Source: an uncultured Nocardioidaceae bacterium
Lineage (GTDB): Bacteria; Actinomycetota; Actinomycetes; Propionibacteriales; Nocardioidaceae
Direction of reading: 5' to 3'
DNA: 48,893 nucleotides
NCBI GenBank assembly: GCA_902805845.1
Contig: CADCUI010000016.1
Location: forward strand, 1 to 48,893
The notes below the pieces were generated by a model. The model saw only the letters and a list, made by a program, of their open reading frames with translations. It had not been told where the DNA came from and ran no database searches. Of the stretch, positions 8,148 to 18,947 are shown piece after piece. The stretch's first letter is position 1; the number at the start of each line of letters is the position of its first letter. The position numbers were made by a program, and so were the translations under genes.

Positions 8148-8993
8148 ATGATCCCCGGACGCGCGCGCACGACGGCGACGGGCCTGCTCCTCGCCCTCGG
8201 CCTCACGCTGACCGGGTGCTCGGGCGAGGACGAGGCAGGCGCTTCCGGTTCCGGTGCCGGTTCCGGCTCCGGTTCGGGTGACCCCGAGACCACGGCGAGC
8301 GGCGAACCCTTGCGCACGATCAGGCCGGGCACGCTGACCGTCTGCTCCGACATCCCGTACGCGCCGTTCGACCTGCTGAGAGGAGGCACCTACACCGGCT
8401 TCGACGGGGACCTCGTCCAGGAGATCGCCGCGGGCCTCGACCTGGAGCTGCGGGTGAGGGAGTTCGGTTTCGACGCGTTGCAGTCGGGGCTGGCGCTGAA
8501 CGCGGACCGCTGCGACATGGTGGCCAGCGCGATGGGGATCACCGAGACGCGCGAGGAGAAGCTGGACTTCACCGAGGGCTACTACGTCATGGAGCAGTCC
8601 CTGATGGTCCGAGCCGGTTCGGACATCACCGGCCTCGACGACCTGGAAGGCCGGAAGGTCGGCGTGCTGCAGGGCACCGAAGGCAAGACCTACGCCGAGG
8701 GCAACGCGCCGTCCGACGCCACCGTCGTGAGCCTCTCGAGCGATGCGGAGATGGTCCGTGCCCTGGTGGCGCGCGAGGTGGACGCGGTGGTGCACGACCT
8801 GCCGGTCAACCTGGCATACGCCGAGGGCGAGGCGTTCGTGGTCGTCGAGAAGTACCCGACCGACGAGGCGTACGGGTTCGCGGTCAAGGAGGGCAACACC
8901 GTGCTGCGTGACGCGATCAACGAGCAGCTGGAGGAGCTGCGCGACGACGGCACCTATCAGTCCGTCTACGACGACTACTTCTCGATCGGCTGA
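8148..8993 (+). CDS. ABC transporter solute-binding lipoprotein (SBP family 3)
   Basis: 281 residues. A lipoprotein signal ends in LTLTGC with Cys24 as the lipidated residue. It is followed by a Gly/Ser/Ala linker (ASGSGAGSGSGSG) built from repeats of a tccggt-like hexamer. The binding domain begins GTLTVCSDIPYAPFD and contains FDGDLVQEIAAGL, GITETREEKLDFTEGYY and GRKVGVLQGT, as in polar amino acid-binding proteins. An upstream GTG at 8118 is possible, but a TAGGGT -10 box (8114-8119) overlaps it and GGGG precedes the ATG at 8148. No permease or ATPase gene adjoins it. Its position between two tyrosine-catabolic genes suggests an aromatic or amino acid ligand. Confidence 0.88.
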   Translation: MIPGRARTTATGLLLALGLTLTGCSGEDEAGASGSGAGSGSGSGDPETTASGEPLRTIRPGTLTVCSDIPYAPFDLLRGGTYTGFDGDLVQEIAAGLDLELRVREFGFDALQSGLALNADRCDMVASAMGITETREEKLDFTEGYYVMEQSLMVRAGSDITGLDDLEGRKVGVLQGTEGKTYAEGNAPSDATVVSLSSDAEMVRALVAREVDAVVHDLPVNLAYAEGEAFVVVEKYPTDEAYGFAVKEGNTVLRDAINEQLEELRDDGTYQSVYDDYFSIG

Positions 8994-9036
8994 CCCGCCC
9001 TCCATGTCTGCTCGACCCGCCCTGCATGTCGGGCGG
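8992..9036. terminator. Direct repeat and hairpin between convergent genes
   Basis: A 17-base sequence occurs twice (8992-9008 and 9014-9030, one mismatch, 22-base period), and the second copy forms CCGCCC-8 nt-GGGCGG (9017-9036). It lies between the stops of the binding-protein gene and the hppD gene and probably acts as a bidirectional terminator. There is no T-run. Confidence 0.4.
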
Positions 9037-9053
9037 CTCGGCACACCGCCTGG

Positions 9054-10412
<1,359 letters not shown>

Positions 10413-10451
10413 TCAGGAGACCCAGCGGCGGCCCAGGTCAGCCGGCCGGGG

Positions 10452-12296
10452 TCAGCGCGGCCGGGCGGCGGCCCAATCGCGGACCAGGTCGATCCGCGCC
10501 TGGAGCTGCTCCGCGGTGGCGACGGCGGCGGTCGGGCCGCCGCACTCCTTCCGCAGGGCGGCATGCGTGACGCCGTGAGCCTGGCCGGTGCGGTGGTGCC
10601 AGGCGGCCACGAGCCCGTTGAGCTCTCGCCGGAGCACGGCCAGCCGCTCGTGCGCCGGCCGCCCCCCGCTCTCGGCCTCGTCCGACTGAGCGCGGTCAAT
10701 ACGCCGCGCCCGGTCGGACGCGGCGGGATGGGCGGACGCGGCGGGATGGGCAGGCTGGCGGCGGGCCCGCTCGGACTGCCGGTGGCGCAACAGGTCACGC
10801 ACCTGGTCCGGCTCGAGCAGCCCCGGGATGCCGAGGAAGTCCATCTCCTCCTCCGACCCCACGTGGACCTCCCCGGCATGCCCGAACTCACCACCGTCGT
10901 ACAGCACCCGGTCGAAACGGGCCTCGGACCCCAGCGCCTGGAACGGCAGCAGCTGCTCCTCGGCGGAGGCCGACTCGGCCTGCTGGGCCCGCGCCAGGAG
11001 CGCGGCCTCCGCCGCCATCAGGTCGTCCTCGGAGGCGACCGGACGGCCCAGCACGTGGTCCCGCTCCAGCTCCATCTCCGCGGCCAGGCCGAGGAGGGCA
11101 GCCGTCGAGGGGACGAAGACCGAGGCGGTCTCCCCCCGACGTCGGGCCCGCACGAAGCGGCCGACCGCCTGGGCGAAGAAGAGCGGTGTCATCGTGGTCG
11201 TCGCGTAGACCCCGACCGCCAGCCGTGGCACGTCCACGCCCTCGGACACCATCCGCACCGCAACCATCCACCGGTCGTCGCCCTCGGCGAAGGCGCTGAT
11301 CCGCTTGGACGCCGCCTTCTCGTCGGAGAGCACCAGCACGGGCCGGCTGCCGCTCACCTGGGCGAGCAGCTTCGCATAGGCCCGTGCCGAGTCCTGGTCG
11401 GAGGCGATCACCAGCCCCCCTGCATCGGGAACGTGTCGGCGCACCTCGGTCAGCCGGGTGTCGGCCGCGGCCAGCACGGAGGGCATCCACGATCCGGCCG
11501 GGTCCAGCGCGGTGCGCAGCGCCTGGGCGGTGAGGTCCTTGGTGAGCGGCTCGCCGAGCCGTACCGCCAGCTCGTCGCCCGCCCGGGTGCGCCACTGCAT
11601 CTCCCCGGAGTAGGCCAGGAACAGCACCGGACGTACGACGTGGTCGGCCAGCGCGTGGGCGTAGCCGTAGGTGTAGTCCGCGAGGCTCCGCGGCGCACCC
11701 CCCGGGTCGCCGGGGTCCGCGGCGTAGGTGACGAACGGGATCGGGTTGACGTCGGAGCGGAACGGCGTGCCGGTGAGCGCGAGCCGTCGGTGAGCCGGCT
11801 CGAACGCCTCCCGCACCGACTCGCCCCAGGACAGCGCGTCCCCGGCGTGGTGGATCTCGTCCAGGATCACGAGTGTCTTGGACCGCTCGGTGCGGATGCG
11901 CAGGGCCAGGGGATTCGCCGCCACGCCGGCGTAGGTCACCGCGACGCCGACGAAGTCCCCACTGGTCCGCCCCTTCCCGCCGGCGTACGTCGGGTCCAGC
12001 GAGATCCCCGCCTTGGCGGCGGCCTCGGCCCACTGGGTCTTGAGGTGCTCGGTGGGCGCCACCACCGTCACCCGCTCGACGAGCCGACGCGAGAGCAGCT
12101 CGGCGGCAGCGCTCAGCGCGAAGGTGGTCTTGCCGGCGCCGGGCGTCGCGACCGCGAGGAAGTCACGAGGCAGTGCGGCCAGGTAGCGGTCGAGCGCCTC
12201 GGTCTGCCACGCGCGCAGGCTGGGAGCGGTGCCCCACGCGGCGCGGTCGGGGTACGCCGGGGGCAGGGCAGGCGTGCCGGAGGACGGTGGGGTCAC
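10452..12296 (-). CDS. DEAD/DEAH-box superfamily II helicase
   Basis: 614 residues. Helicase motifs are in order: motif I TPGAGKT (51-57), motif II DEIHH (146-150), motif III LTGTPFRSD, then SEGVDVPRLAVGVYATTT and motif VI QAVGRFVRARR. This resembles UvrB/XPB-type SF2 translocases. The C-terminal 180 residues are an accessory region with a short repeat (AHPAAS twice) and a GGPTAAVATAEQLQARI tail that looks like a small helical binding motif. The GTG start lacks an obvious ribosome binding site, but DUF3039 ends 43 bases upstream and the pair is probably co-transcribed. Substrate and partner are unknown; DNA repair is a plausible role. Confidence 0.88.
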   Translation of the reverse strand: MTPPSSGTPALPPAYPDRAAWGTAPSLRAWQTEALDRYLAALPRDFLAVATPGAGKTTFALSAAAELLSRRLVERVTVVAPTEHLKTQWAEAAAKAGISLDPTYAGGKGRTSGDFVGVAVTYAGVAANPLALRIRTERSKTLVILDEIHHAGDALSWGESVREAFEPAHRRLALTGTPFRSDVNPIPFVTYAADPGDPGGAPRSLADYTYGYAHALADHVVRPVLFLAYSGEMQWRTRAGDELAVRLGEPLTKDLTAQALRTALDPAGSWMPSVLAAADTRLTEVRRHVPDAGGLVIASDQDSARAYAKLLAQVSGSRPVLVLSDEKAASKRISAFAEGDDRWMVAVRMVSEGVDVPRLAVGVYATTTMTPLFFAQAVGRFVRARRRGETASVFVPSTAALLGLAAEMELERDHVLGRPVASEDDLMAAEAALLARAQQAESASAEEQLLPFQALGSEARFDRVLYDGGEFGHAGEVHVGSEEEMDFLGIPGLLEPDQVRDLLRHRQSERARRQPAHPAASAHPAASDRARRIDRAQSDEAESGGRPAHERLAVLRRELNGLVAAWHHRTGQAHGVTHAALRKECGGPTAAVATAEQLQARIDLVRDWAAARPR

Positions 12297-12339
12297 GGAG
12301 GAGGTGTCGTGCTGGGTGGCTGAGGCGGGGAAGGGACGC

Positions 12340-12597
12340 TCAGTCGTCGGAGCTCGAGTCGTCGCGCATGTTCTCCCACGCGTCCTTGCAGTCGGGGCAC
12401 ACCGGGAACCGCTCGGGGTCCCGGCTCGGCACCCACACCTTGCCGCACAGGGCCACCACCGGCGTGCCCATCACCATCGCCTCGGTGAGCTTGTCCTTGT
12501 CCACGTAGTGCGAGAACCGCTCGTGGTCACCCTCGTCGGTCGGCTGCGTGCGACGGTCCTCGATGGTCTGGGCGCCGGGGCTGAGAGAGGTGGTCAC
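12340..12597 (-). CDS. DUF3039 family protein
   Basis: 85 residues. The core VALCGKVWVPSRDPERFPVCPDCKDAWENM has a Cys followed by a CPDC pair, suggesting a small zinc-binding site, and matches the actinobacterial DUF3039 family. The function is unknown. The GTG at 12597 is preceded by TAGACT and seven bases, so the message is probably leaderless. The helicase gene follows on the same strand. Confidence 0.85.
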   Translation of the reverse strand: MTTSLSPGAQTIEDRRTQPTDEGDHERFSHYVDKDKLTEAMVMGTPVVALCGKVWVPSRDPERFPVCPDCKDAWENMRDDSSSDD

Positions 12598-12610
12598 GGG
12601 CCGGAGTCTA
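12598..12610 (-). promoter_or_regulatory. -10 box for leaderless DUF3039 transcript
   Basis: Read on the minus strand, TAGACT (12610-12605) fits TANNNT and is followed by seven bases before the GTG at 12597. This places the transcription start at the start codon. Confidence 0.5.
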
Positions 12611-12619
12611 CGCCGCTCG

Positions 12620-13209
12620 CTAGTTCTCGGCCGGGTCGACCGGCCGCGTCGAGATCCACGACAGCTCGCTCGGCTGCCGGCGGACGACGGTCCGCCACAG
12701 CTTGGTCGGGGAGCCGGCGAACACGTCGGTGGGGGTGAGGTCGACGACGTACCACGAGCCCTCGTCGATCTCGGCCTCGAGCTGGCCGGCTCCCCAGCCG
12801 GAGTAGCCGGCGAAGATCCGCAGTCCCGTCACCGCCGGCGCAAGCACCTCCCGAGGAGTGTCCAGGTCGATGATCCCGACGGTGCCGAACAGCCGCCGGA
12901 AGCCGATCGGCTCCGGTCCCTCGGTCTCCGGCACACCGGCGACCGCCAGCGCGGCGTCGGTGCTGACCGGCCCGCCCTCGAACAGCACCTCGGGCGGCTC
13001 GACCGACGGCGCCCAGTCCGGCAGCACGGCGGCCACCGCCACGGGTGAGGGGCGGTTGAGGACCACGCCGAGCGTGCCGTCGCCGTCGTGGTCGAGCAGC
13101 AGGACGACGGTGCCGGCGAAGTTCGGGTCGACCAGGGACGGACTGGCGACGAGGAGCCGGCCCGAAGCCGGCTCCTCGCTCGTCAGGGTGAACCGCTCGA
13201 CGTCCTCGT

Positions 13210-13213
<4 letters not shown>
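12620..13213 (-). CDS. YqgE/AlgH family protein (UPF0301)
   Basis: 197 residues. Motifs GRLLVASPSLVDPNFAGTVVLLLDHDGDGTLGVVLNRP, VLFEGGPVS and RIFAGYSGWGAGQLEAEIDEGSW are those of the YqgE/AlgH family, a conserved cytoplasmic protein without an agreed biochemical activity. The GTG start overlaps the malic enzyme stop by four bases (GTGA), so translation is probably coupled. Confidence 0.92.
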
Positions 13214-14637
<1,424 letters not shown>

Positions 14638-14725
14638 GTCAGCATCGTGCCACGTCGAGCGCGCCGCAGCGCCGGTGCCGAGCCCGGGTGAGCGCCGAGG
14701 CTCCCACGGGCGGCCGGGCGCGACG

Positions 14726-15739
14726 CTAGCGCGTCACCGTGACGTTGCCGCCGTCGACCGGCACGAGCTCGATCCACGTCCGGCCCGGGGGCAGCTTCAC
14801 GGACCGCCCGGCGCTGCGGAGCTCCACCCGGGCATCGAGCCCGTCCTTGACCCAGCTCCCCCGCACCACCCGACCCCCGTGGAAGACCATCGCCGGCCCC
14901 TCGCCGGTGAACTTCGTCTCCGGCACGGGGTTGCCCGCCGGGTCGAGGTAGCCCGCGTCGCCGACCTGCACCTGGAGCACCAGCACGGTCCTCGGCCGGA
15001 ACAGGTCGCCCTCCCCCGCCCGGGTGTTCGTGTGCTCGTAGCGGCCGCCCTGGTAGCTGAAGGTCGTGGAGCTGCTGGGCGAGAACGACGCCGTCAGCCC
15101 CTTCGCGGGCTGGCCCTTCGGCAGCCCACCGTCACCGAACGGCAGGTAGGGCCCCGGGGCCTCGCCGGCCTTGACGGTGCCGGCGATCTGCCGCACGTCC
15201 ACGAACAAGTTGTACGGCGCGCTGCGGGCGGTGTCCCTCGAGAACCCCTGGGCGGTCTCGGTGAACGTCTTGATGCCCGCGTCCCGCACCCGCTCGACGG
15301 TCGGCCGGGCGCCGCCGCTGGCCACCAGCACGGCATCCAGCGGCTGCACGACGCCGATGTCGGTGGCCCGGATCGAGCGGACCGGTCCGACCCTGGCCGG
15401 CGTCCTCTCGTGGTAGAAGAGCGCCAGCCGGGTGATCCCGCCCTCGACGAGCTCCTCGACGACCATGTCGGCGTCACCCAGTCCGACCTGGGGCGCGCTG
15501 CTCGTGGAGTTGTCGACCTTCACCGCCAGCACCGGGTGGCGCGGCGCCCTTCCCTGCAGCCGCAGACCCGTCAAGGGCGAGATGACGGGCTCCGTGCCGG
15601 CCACGGGCTCGCCGCCGGCGCCACCGCCACCCCCGGGGGCGCCGTCGTCACCGCTGCAGGCCGCGAGCCCCGTGCAGGCCACGAGGGCCGCCACCGTCAG
15701 GGCGGACCGGCGCCGGGTGCGGAGCAAGGCGGAGCGCAT
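14726..15739 (-). CDS. DUF3048 lipoprotein
   Basis: 337 residues. A basic N-terminus and hydrophobic core end in LAAC with Cys28 as the likely lipidated residue, followed by a glycine-rich linker. The mature part (ISPLTGL, HPVLAVKVDN, ADMVVEELVEGGITRLALFYHE, GPVRSIRATDIGVVQPLDAVLVASGG) matches DUF3048, a family including Bacillus YerB. The role is unassigned; an extracytoplasmic, cell-envelope role is likely. It lies 35 bases downstream of the NlpC/P60 gene and could share its riboswitch-controlled transcript. Confidence 0.9.
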   Translation of the reverse strand: MRSALLRTRRRSALTVAALVACTGLAACSGDDGAPGGGGGAGGEPVAGTEPVISPLTGLRLQGRAPRHPVLAVKVDNSTSSAPQVGLGDADMVVEELVEGGITRLALFYHERTPARVGPVRSIRATDIGVVQPLDAVLVASGGARPTVERVRDAGIKTFTETAQGFSRDTARSAPYNLFVDVRQIAGTVKAGEAPGPYLPFGDGGLPKGQPAKGLTASFSPSSSTTFSYQGGRYEHTNTRAGEGDLFRPRTVLVLQVQVGDAGYLDPAGNPVPETKFTGEGPAMVFHGGRVVRGSWVKDGLDARVELRSAGRSVKLPPGRTWIELVPVDGGNVTVTR

Positions 15740-15774
15740 GCGCCAAGCATGACAGCGCGATGCGCCCCAAGCCG

Positions 15775-16377
15775 TCAGCGACGCAGCGTGCCGGGGAACC
15801 AGGAGTCGGTCCAGATCGGGTCGCGGCTGACCCGCTCACCCGTGGAGGGCGCATGCACGATGTGGCGCTCGCCGTCGGAGCGTCCCGCGAAGATGCCGAC
15901 GTGGTAGACCCCGCTCTTCCCGGTGAAGAAGACGAAGTCACCACGCCGCATGGCGCTGCGCTTGATCCGCTTCATGAACGTCGCCTGCTCCGAGGACGTG
16001 CGCGGCACCCGGTTGAAGCCCGCCTTGTGGGTGCTGAAGTAGACGAGGCCGGAGCAGTCGAAGGCCCTCGGACCCTCGGCGCCGTACTTGTAGCGGTCAC
16101 CGATCTGATTGCGCGCGATCTCGCGGGCCCGGGCTATCCGGGCGTTCCGTGTCGTCGCGCGGGTCGCGACGCTCTCCGAGGCGACCGCTGACACGGCGGA
16201 CGACGCCGTGCCGGACGACGCTGTGCCGGAGGATGCTGTGGCGGCCGCGGGGGCGAACGCGCCCGGTCCGACCACTGCGAGCGGCGCCAGCACCGCGCCG
16301 AGCAGGAGTGCGCGCACGGAACGGGCCAGCGGTGGCCGGGTGCGGAGCTGACGACGGCGAAGCACGGTCGCAGGCAT
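15775..16377 (-). CDS. Secreted NlpC/P60 peptidoglycan endopeptidase
   Basis: 200 residues. There is an N-terminal signal (hydrophobic core about 22-47), then a Ser/Thr/Ala linker with repeated SSGTA units, then a single NlpC/P60 domain. The catalytic triad is readable: Cys108 in AFDCSGLV, His159 in VYHVGIFAG and His175 in HIVHAPS. These enzymes cut peptide stems of the cell wall. A c-di-AMP riboswitch precedes the gene, as in other actinobacterial wall-hydrolase genes. ATG at 16377 is preceded by GGAAGGGA, which is also the 3' edge of the riboswitch. Confidence 0.93.
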   Translation of the reverse strand: MPATVLRRRQLRTRPPLARSVRALLLGAVLAPLAVVGPGAFAPAAATASSGTASSGTASSAVSAVASESVATRATTRNARIARAREIARNQIGDRYKYGAEGPRAFDCSGLVYFSTHKAGFNRVPRTSSEQATFMKRIKRSAMRRGDFVFFTGKSGVYHVGIFAGRSDGERHIVHAPSTGERVSRDPIWTDSWFPGTLRR

Positions 16378-16383
16378 GAGGTG

Positions 16384-16590
16384 TCCCTTCCCACGCCTGT
16401 GAGGTGAGCTGTCGGGTTGGAGCCAGAAGGTGCTCCGCAGCGGTTCCGTGGAACCGCTGCTTCACCCCGAGCGCCCGGTACGCCGGCACGGGCCGGCGTC
16501 GCGGAGCGCGGTGGAGCCTGGGTCCCCCACTCCTGCCCACAGGTGTCGACGAGGCGGACCGCCTCCGGGCGGGCAGGACTCGGCGACCCC
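16384..16590 (-). ncRNA. c-di-AMP riboswitch (ydaO-yuaA class)
   Basis: On the minus strand the leader contains, in order, GCCGAGTCCTGCCC, a pairing GGGCAGGA, GTGGGGGACCCAGG, CTCGGGGTGAAGC, and near the gene CCCGACAGCTCACCTC and GGAAGGGA. This is the pattern of actinobacterial ydaO leaders. Supporting helices include TCCTGCCC/GGGCAGGA (16571-16578 with 16531-16538), an 11-bp perfect hairpin at 16437-16460 and an 8-bp hairpin at 16480-16499. The downstream NlpC/P60 gene is the classic target. Exact ends are approximate. It fills most of the 273-base gap 16378-16650. Confidence 0.85.
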
Positions 16591-16650
16591 GGGACGGCTC
16601 TTCGGTTGTGGCTCGACGCTACGACACGAGCGGGCCGGTCGGCGACGGTT

Positions 16651-17406
16651 TCAGATCTTTGCGCCACCGTCGACGTAGAGCGTCTGGCCGGTGATGAAGG
16701 ACGCCTCGTCGCTGCACAGGAAGGCGGCGGCCGCCGCGATGTCCTCCGGTTGACCGACCCTGCGCACCGGGGCGGCGTCCGCGTTGAGCTGCCGGAGCTG
16801 CTCGGGCTCCATCTTCAGTCGCACGGCGGTGGCGTCGGTCATGTCGGTGACGATGAACCCGGGCGCGATCGCGTTGACGTTGATCCCGAACGGTCCCAGC
16901 TCCAGGGCCAGCGTGCGGGTGAGGCCCTGGACCCCCATCTTGGCCGCGGAGTAGTTGGCCTGACCGCGGTTGCCGAGCGCGGAGACGCTGGACAGGTTGA
17001 GGATCTTGCCGTGCTTCGCGGCGACCATGTGCTTCTGGGCCGCACGGCTCATGAGGAACGCGCCCTTGAGGTGCACGTCGACGACCATGTCCCAGTCGTG
17101 CTCTGTCATCTTGAACAGCAGGTTGTCGCGGGTGATGCCGGCGTTGTTGACCAGGACGTCGACTCGCCCCAGCTCGGCAACCACCCGCTCGACCGCGGAC
17201 TCCACGGCCGCGGCGTCCGCGACGTCACAGGCAAGACCGATGGCCCGTTCGGCGCCCAGCCCCCTCGCGGTGGTGCTCGCCGCGCTCTCGTCGAGGTCCA
17301 GGACTGCCACGGACGCACCCTCGCTCGCGAAGCGCTGGGCGGTGCCGGCGCCGATGCCGCGGGCGGCTCCTGTCACGATCACGACACGTCCTGAGAAGCG
17401 GCTCAT
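16651..17406 (-). CDS. Short-chain dehydrogenase/reductase, FabG-like
   Basis: 251 residues. The nucleotide-binding TGAARGIGAG (12-21), NNAG (87-90) and the catalytic Ser139/140, Tyr152, Lys156 (NYSAAK) are present, as in 3-oxoacyl-ACP/acetoacetyl-CoA reductases. The substrate is not certain. The start at ATG 17406 has AGGGAGGG just upstream; a longer frame exists but adds an unrelated N-terminus. It lies upstream of the riboswitch on the same strand, with no other fatty acid gene nearby. Confidence 0.9.
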   Translation of the reverse strand: MSRFSGRVVIVTGAARGIGAGTAQRFASEGASVAVLDLDESAASTTARGLGAERAIGLACDVADAAAVESAVERVVAELGRVDVLVNNAGITRDNLLFKMTEHDWDMVVDVHLKGAFLMSRAAQKHMVAAKHGKILNLSSVSALGNRGQANYSAAKMGVQGLTRTLALELGPFGINVNAIAPGFIVTDMTDATAVRLKMEPEQLRQLNADAAPVRRVGQPEDIAAAAAFLCSDEASFITGQTLYVDGGAKI

Positions 17407-17491
17407 CGCCCTCCCTCTCGTCTCGCTGCCAGGCCCCTGGTCCCGTCGGAAGGGGGAGTCTGGCATGCAGCCCGGGGGACCTGGTCCTCGG

Positions 17492-17503
17492 TATCCTTGG
17501 CCG
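17492..17503 (+). promoter_or_regulatory. -10 box for leaderless PAP2 transcript
   Basis: TATCCT (17492-17497) fits TANNNT and lies six bases before the GTG at 17504. No ribosome binding site is visible, so a leaderless message is inferred. Confidence 0.5.
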
Positions 17504-18541
17504 GTGCACAAGGGTGGGTTCCGGTTCATGGTGATGCTGGCGTTGAGCCTCGCGGCCGCCACTCTCGTGGTGGCGTGGGTCTACGACCTGCCGGTCCGGG
17601 ACCCCGACAGCGCCGTCGGACCGACGTACCTCCGGCTCCCGGTCATCCTCCTCGCCGCCTTCCTGCTCGACGTCCTGCCCCGGGCCCTCTGGCGGGCTCG
17701 CCACCCGCTCCGGGTGGGCTCTCGGTTCGCCGAGGTCGTCCGGGAGCGCTGGGACGGCACCACCGTGCGGTTCGCGCTGGTCGGCCTGGGCGCGTGGTAC
17801 CTCATCTACGCCTCGTTCCGGAACCTCAAGTCCTTTGTGCCGTTCGTCAACCGGCACCTGTGGGACGGCGTCATGGCCGACGTCGACCGGGTGCTCTGGC
17901 TCGGGAACGACCCGGCGGCCCTGCTGCACGACTGGCTCGGCACCGGCGCCTCGGCGCACGTCCTGTCGTTCGTCTACATCGCCTGGATCGTCATGGTGCC
18001 GGCCTCGCTGGTGGTCGCGCTGGTCTGGTCCCGCGACGCCCGGGCGAGCGCGTGGTTCGTCACCGCGGTCGCCGTGGACTGGGTGCTGGGCGTCGTCACC
18101 TACTTCGCGGTGCCGACGCTGGGGCCGGTCTATGCCGAGCCGGACATGTTCAGCGCACTTGCCCGCACCGATGTGACCGGGCTGCAGGAGACGATGATGC
18201 AGGAGCGCCACGAGGTGCTCGTCAACCCGTTCCTGACCGACGCGGTGCAGACCATCGCCGCCTTCGCGTCCCTGCACGTGGGCATCTCGGTGACGATGGC
18301 CCTGATGGCCGAGCTGCTGCGGCTGCACCGCGGCGTGCGGGTCTTCCTGTGGGTGTTCCTTGCGCTGACGGTGGTGTCGACGGTCTACCTGGGTTGGCAC
18401 TACTTCGTGGACGCGCTGGGCGGGGCCGCCCTGGGCGTGGCGGGTGTCTGGATCGCCGCGCGGGGCACCGGGAACGCGTTCCGCCGTCGGTCGTTGACCG
18501 ATCAGCCGGTCGTGGTGCCCGAGGCCAGCCGGCCGGCGTAG
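17504..18541 (+). CDS. PAP2-superfamily membrane phosphatase (AUR1/inositol-phosphotransferase-like)
   Basis: 345 residues with about six hydrophobic membrane segments. The late motifs SLHVGISVTMA and VYLGWHYFVDALGG supply the two histidines and aspartate of the PAP2 active site in the form seen in the AUR1-like branch (PAP2_3), which acts on lipid phosphates or head-group transfer. The substrate is unknown. The GTG start is chosen because the hydrophobic segment follows directly and a -10 box lies six bases upstream. The 3' end overlaps the HIT gene on the other strand by 40 bases. Confidence 0.85.
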   Translation: MHKGGFRFMVMLALSLAAATLVVAWVYDLPVRDPDSAVGPTYLRLPVILLAAFLLDVLPRALWRARHPLRVGSRFAEVVRERWDGTTVRFALVGLGAWYLIYASFRNLKSFVPFVNRHLWDGVMADVDRVLWLGNDPAALLHDWLGTGASAHVLSFVYIAWIVMVPASLVVALVWSRDARASAWFVTAVAVDWVLGVVTYFAVPTLGPVYAEPDMFSALARTDVTGLQETMMQERHEVLVNPFLTDAVQTIAAFASLHVGISVTMALMAELLRLHRGVRVFLWVFLALTVVSTVYLGWHYFVDALGGAALGVAGVWIAARGTGNAFRRRSLTDQPVVVPEASRPA

Positions 18542-18930
18542 CCGGCCATCTCGGCGTCGTCGGCGTAGCGGGTCCGGGGCCAGAAGAACCCGCGCAACCC
18601 GTCCCCCTTGGTGCGAGGCACCACGTGCAGGTGCAGGTGCGGGACGCTCTGGCTCACGACGTTGTTCATCGCGACGAACGAGCCCTGGGCGCCGAGCACG
18701 TCGGTCATCGCCCGGCTCAGCCGCTGGGCCGCGTCGAGGAACGGGTCCCGCAGCGCGGCCGGGAGGTCGACGAGGGTGCCCACGTGCCCGCGCGGCACGA
18801 GGAGGACGTGTCCCTTGAACAACGGCCGGATGTCGAGGAAGGCGACGACGTCTGCCTCGTCGAGGACCACCGCCGCCGGGCGCTCCCCCGCCACGATGCC
18901 GCAGAAGAGACAGTCGGGGTCGCGCGCCAC
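18502..18930 (-). CDS. HIT family hydrolase
   Basis: 142 residues. The histidine triad PHLHLHVVP (His98, His100, His102) is intact, and the N-terminal CLFCGIVAGE has the paired cysteines common in HIT proteins. These enzymes hydrolyse nucleotide phosphoramidates or dinucleotide polyphosphates. The GTG start at 18930 is preceded by TAACCT and six bases, another leaderless arrangement. The tail overlaps the PAP2 gene on the opposite strand. Confidence 0.92.
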   Translation of the reverse strand: MARDPDCLFCGIVAGERPAAVVLDEADVVAFLDIRPLFKGHVLLVPRGHVGTLVDLPAALRDPFLDAAQRLSRAMTDVLGAQGSFVAMNNVVSQSVPHLHLHVVPRTKGDGLRGFFWPRTRYADDAEMAGYAGRLASGTTTG

Positions 18931-18942
18931 GGGCCGAGGTTA
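18931..18942 (-). promoter_or_regulatory. -10 box for leaderless HIT transcript
   Basis: TAACCT on the minus strand (18942-18937) is followed by six bases and the GTG at 18930. Confidence 0.5.
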
Positions 18943-18947
18943 GCGGC

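Noticed and set aside
10660-10760. Tandem repeat in the helicase gene (gcgggatgggcggacgc-type)
   Set aside because: Only two short copies, in frame, encoding AHPAAS twice in a linker; not a mobile or CRISPR repeat.
16190-16250. Short direct repeats in the NlpC/P60 gene
   Set aside because: They encode the SSGTA linker repeats and need no separate explanation.
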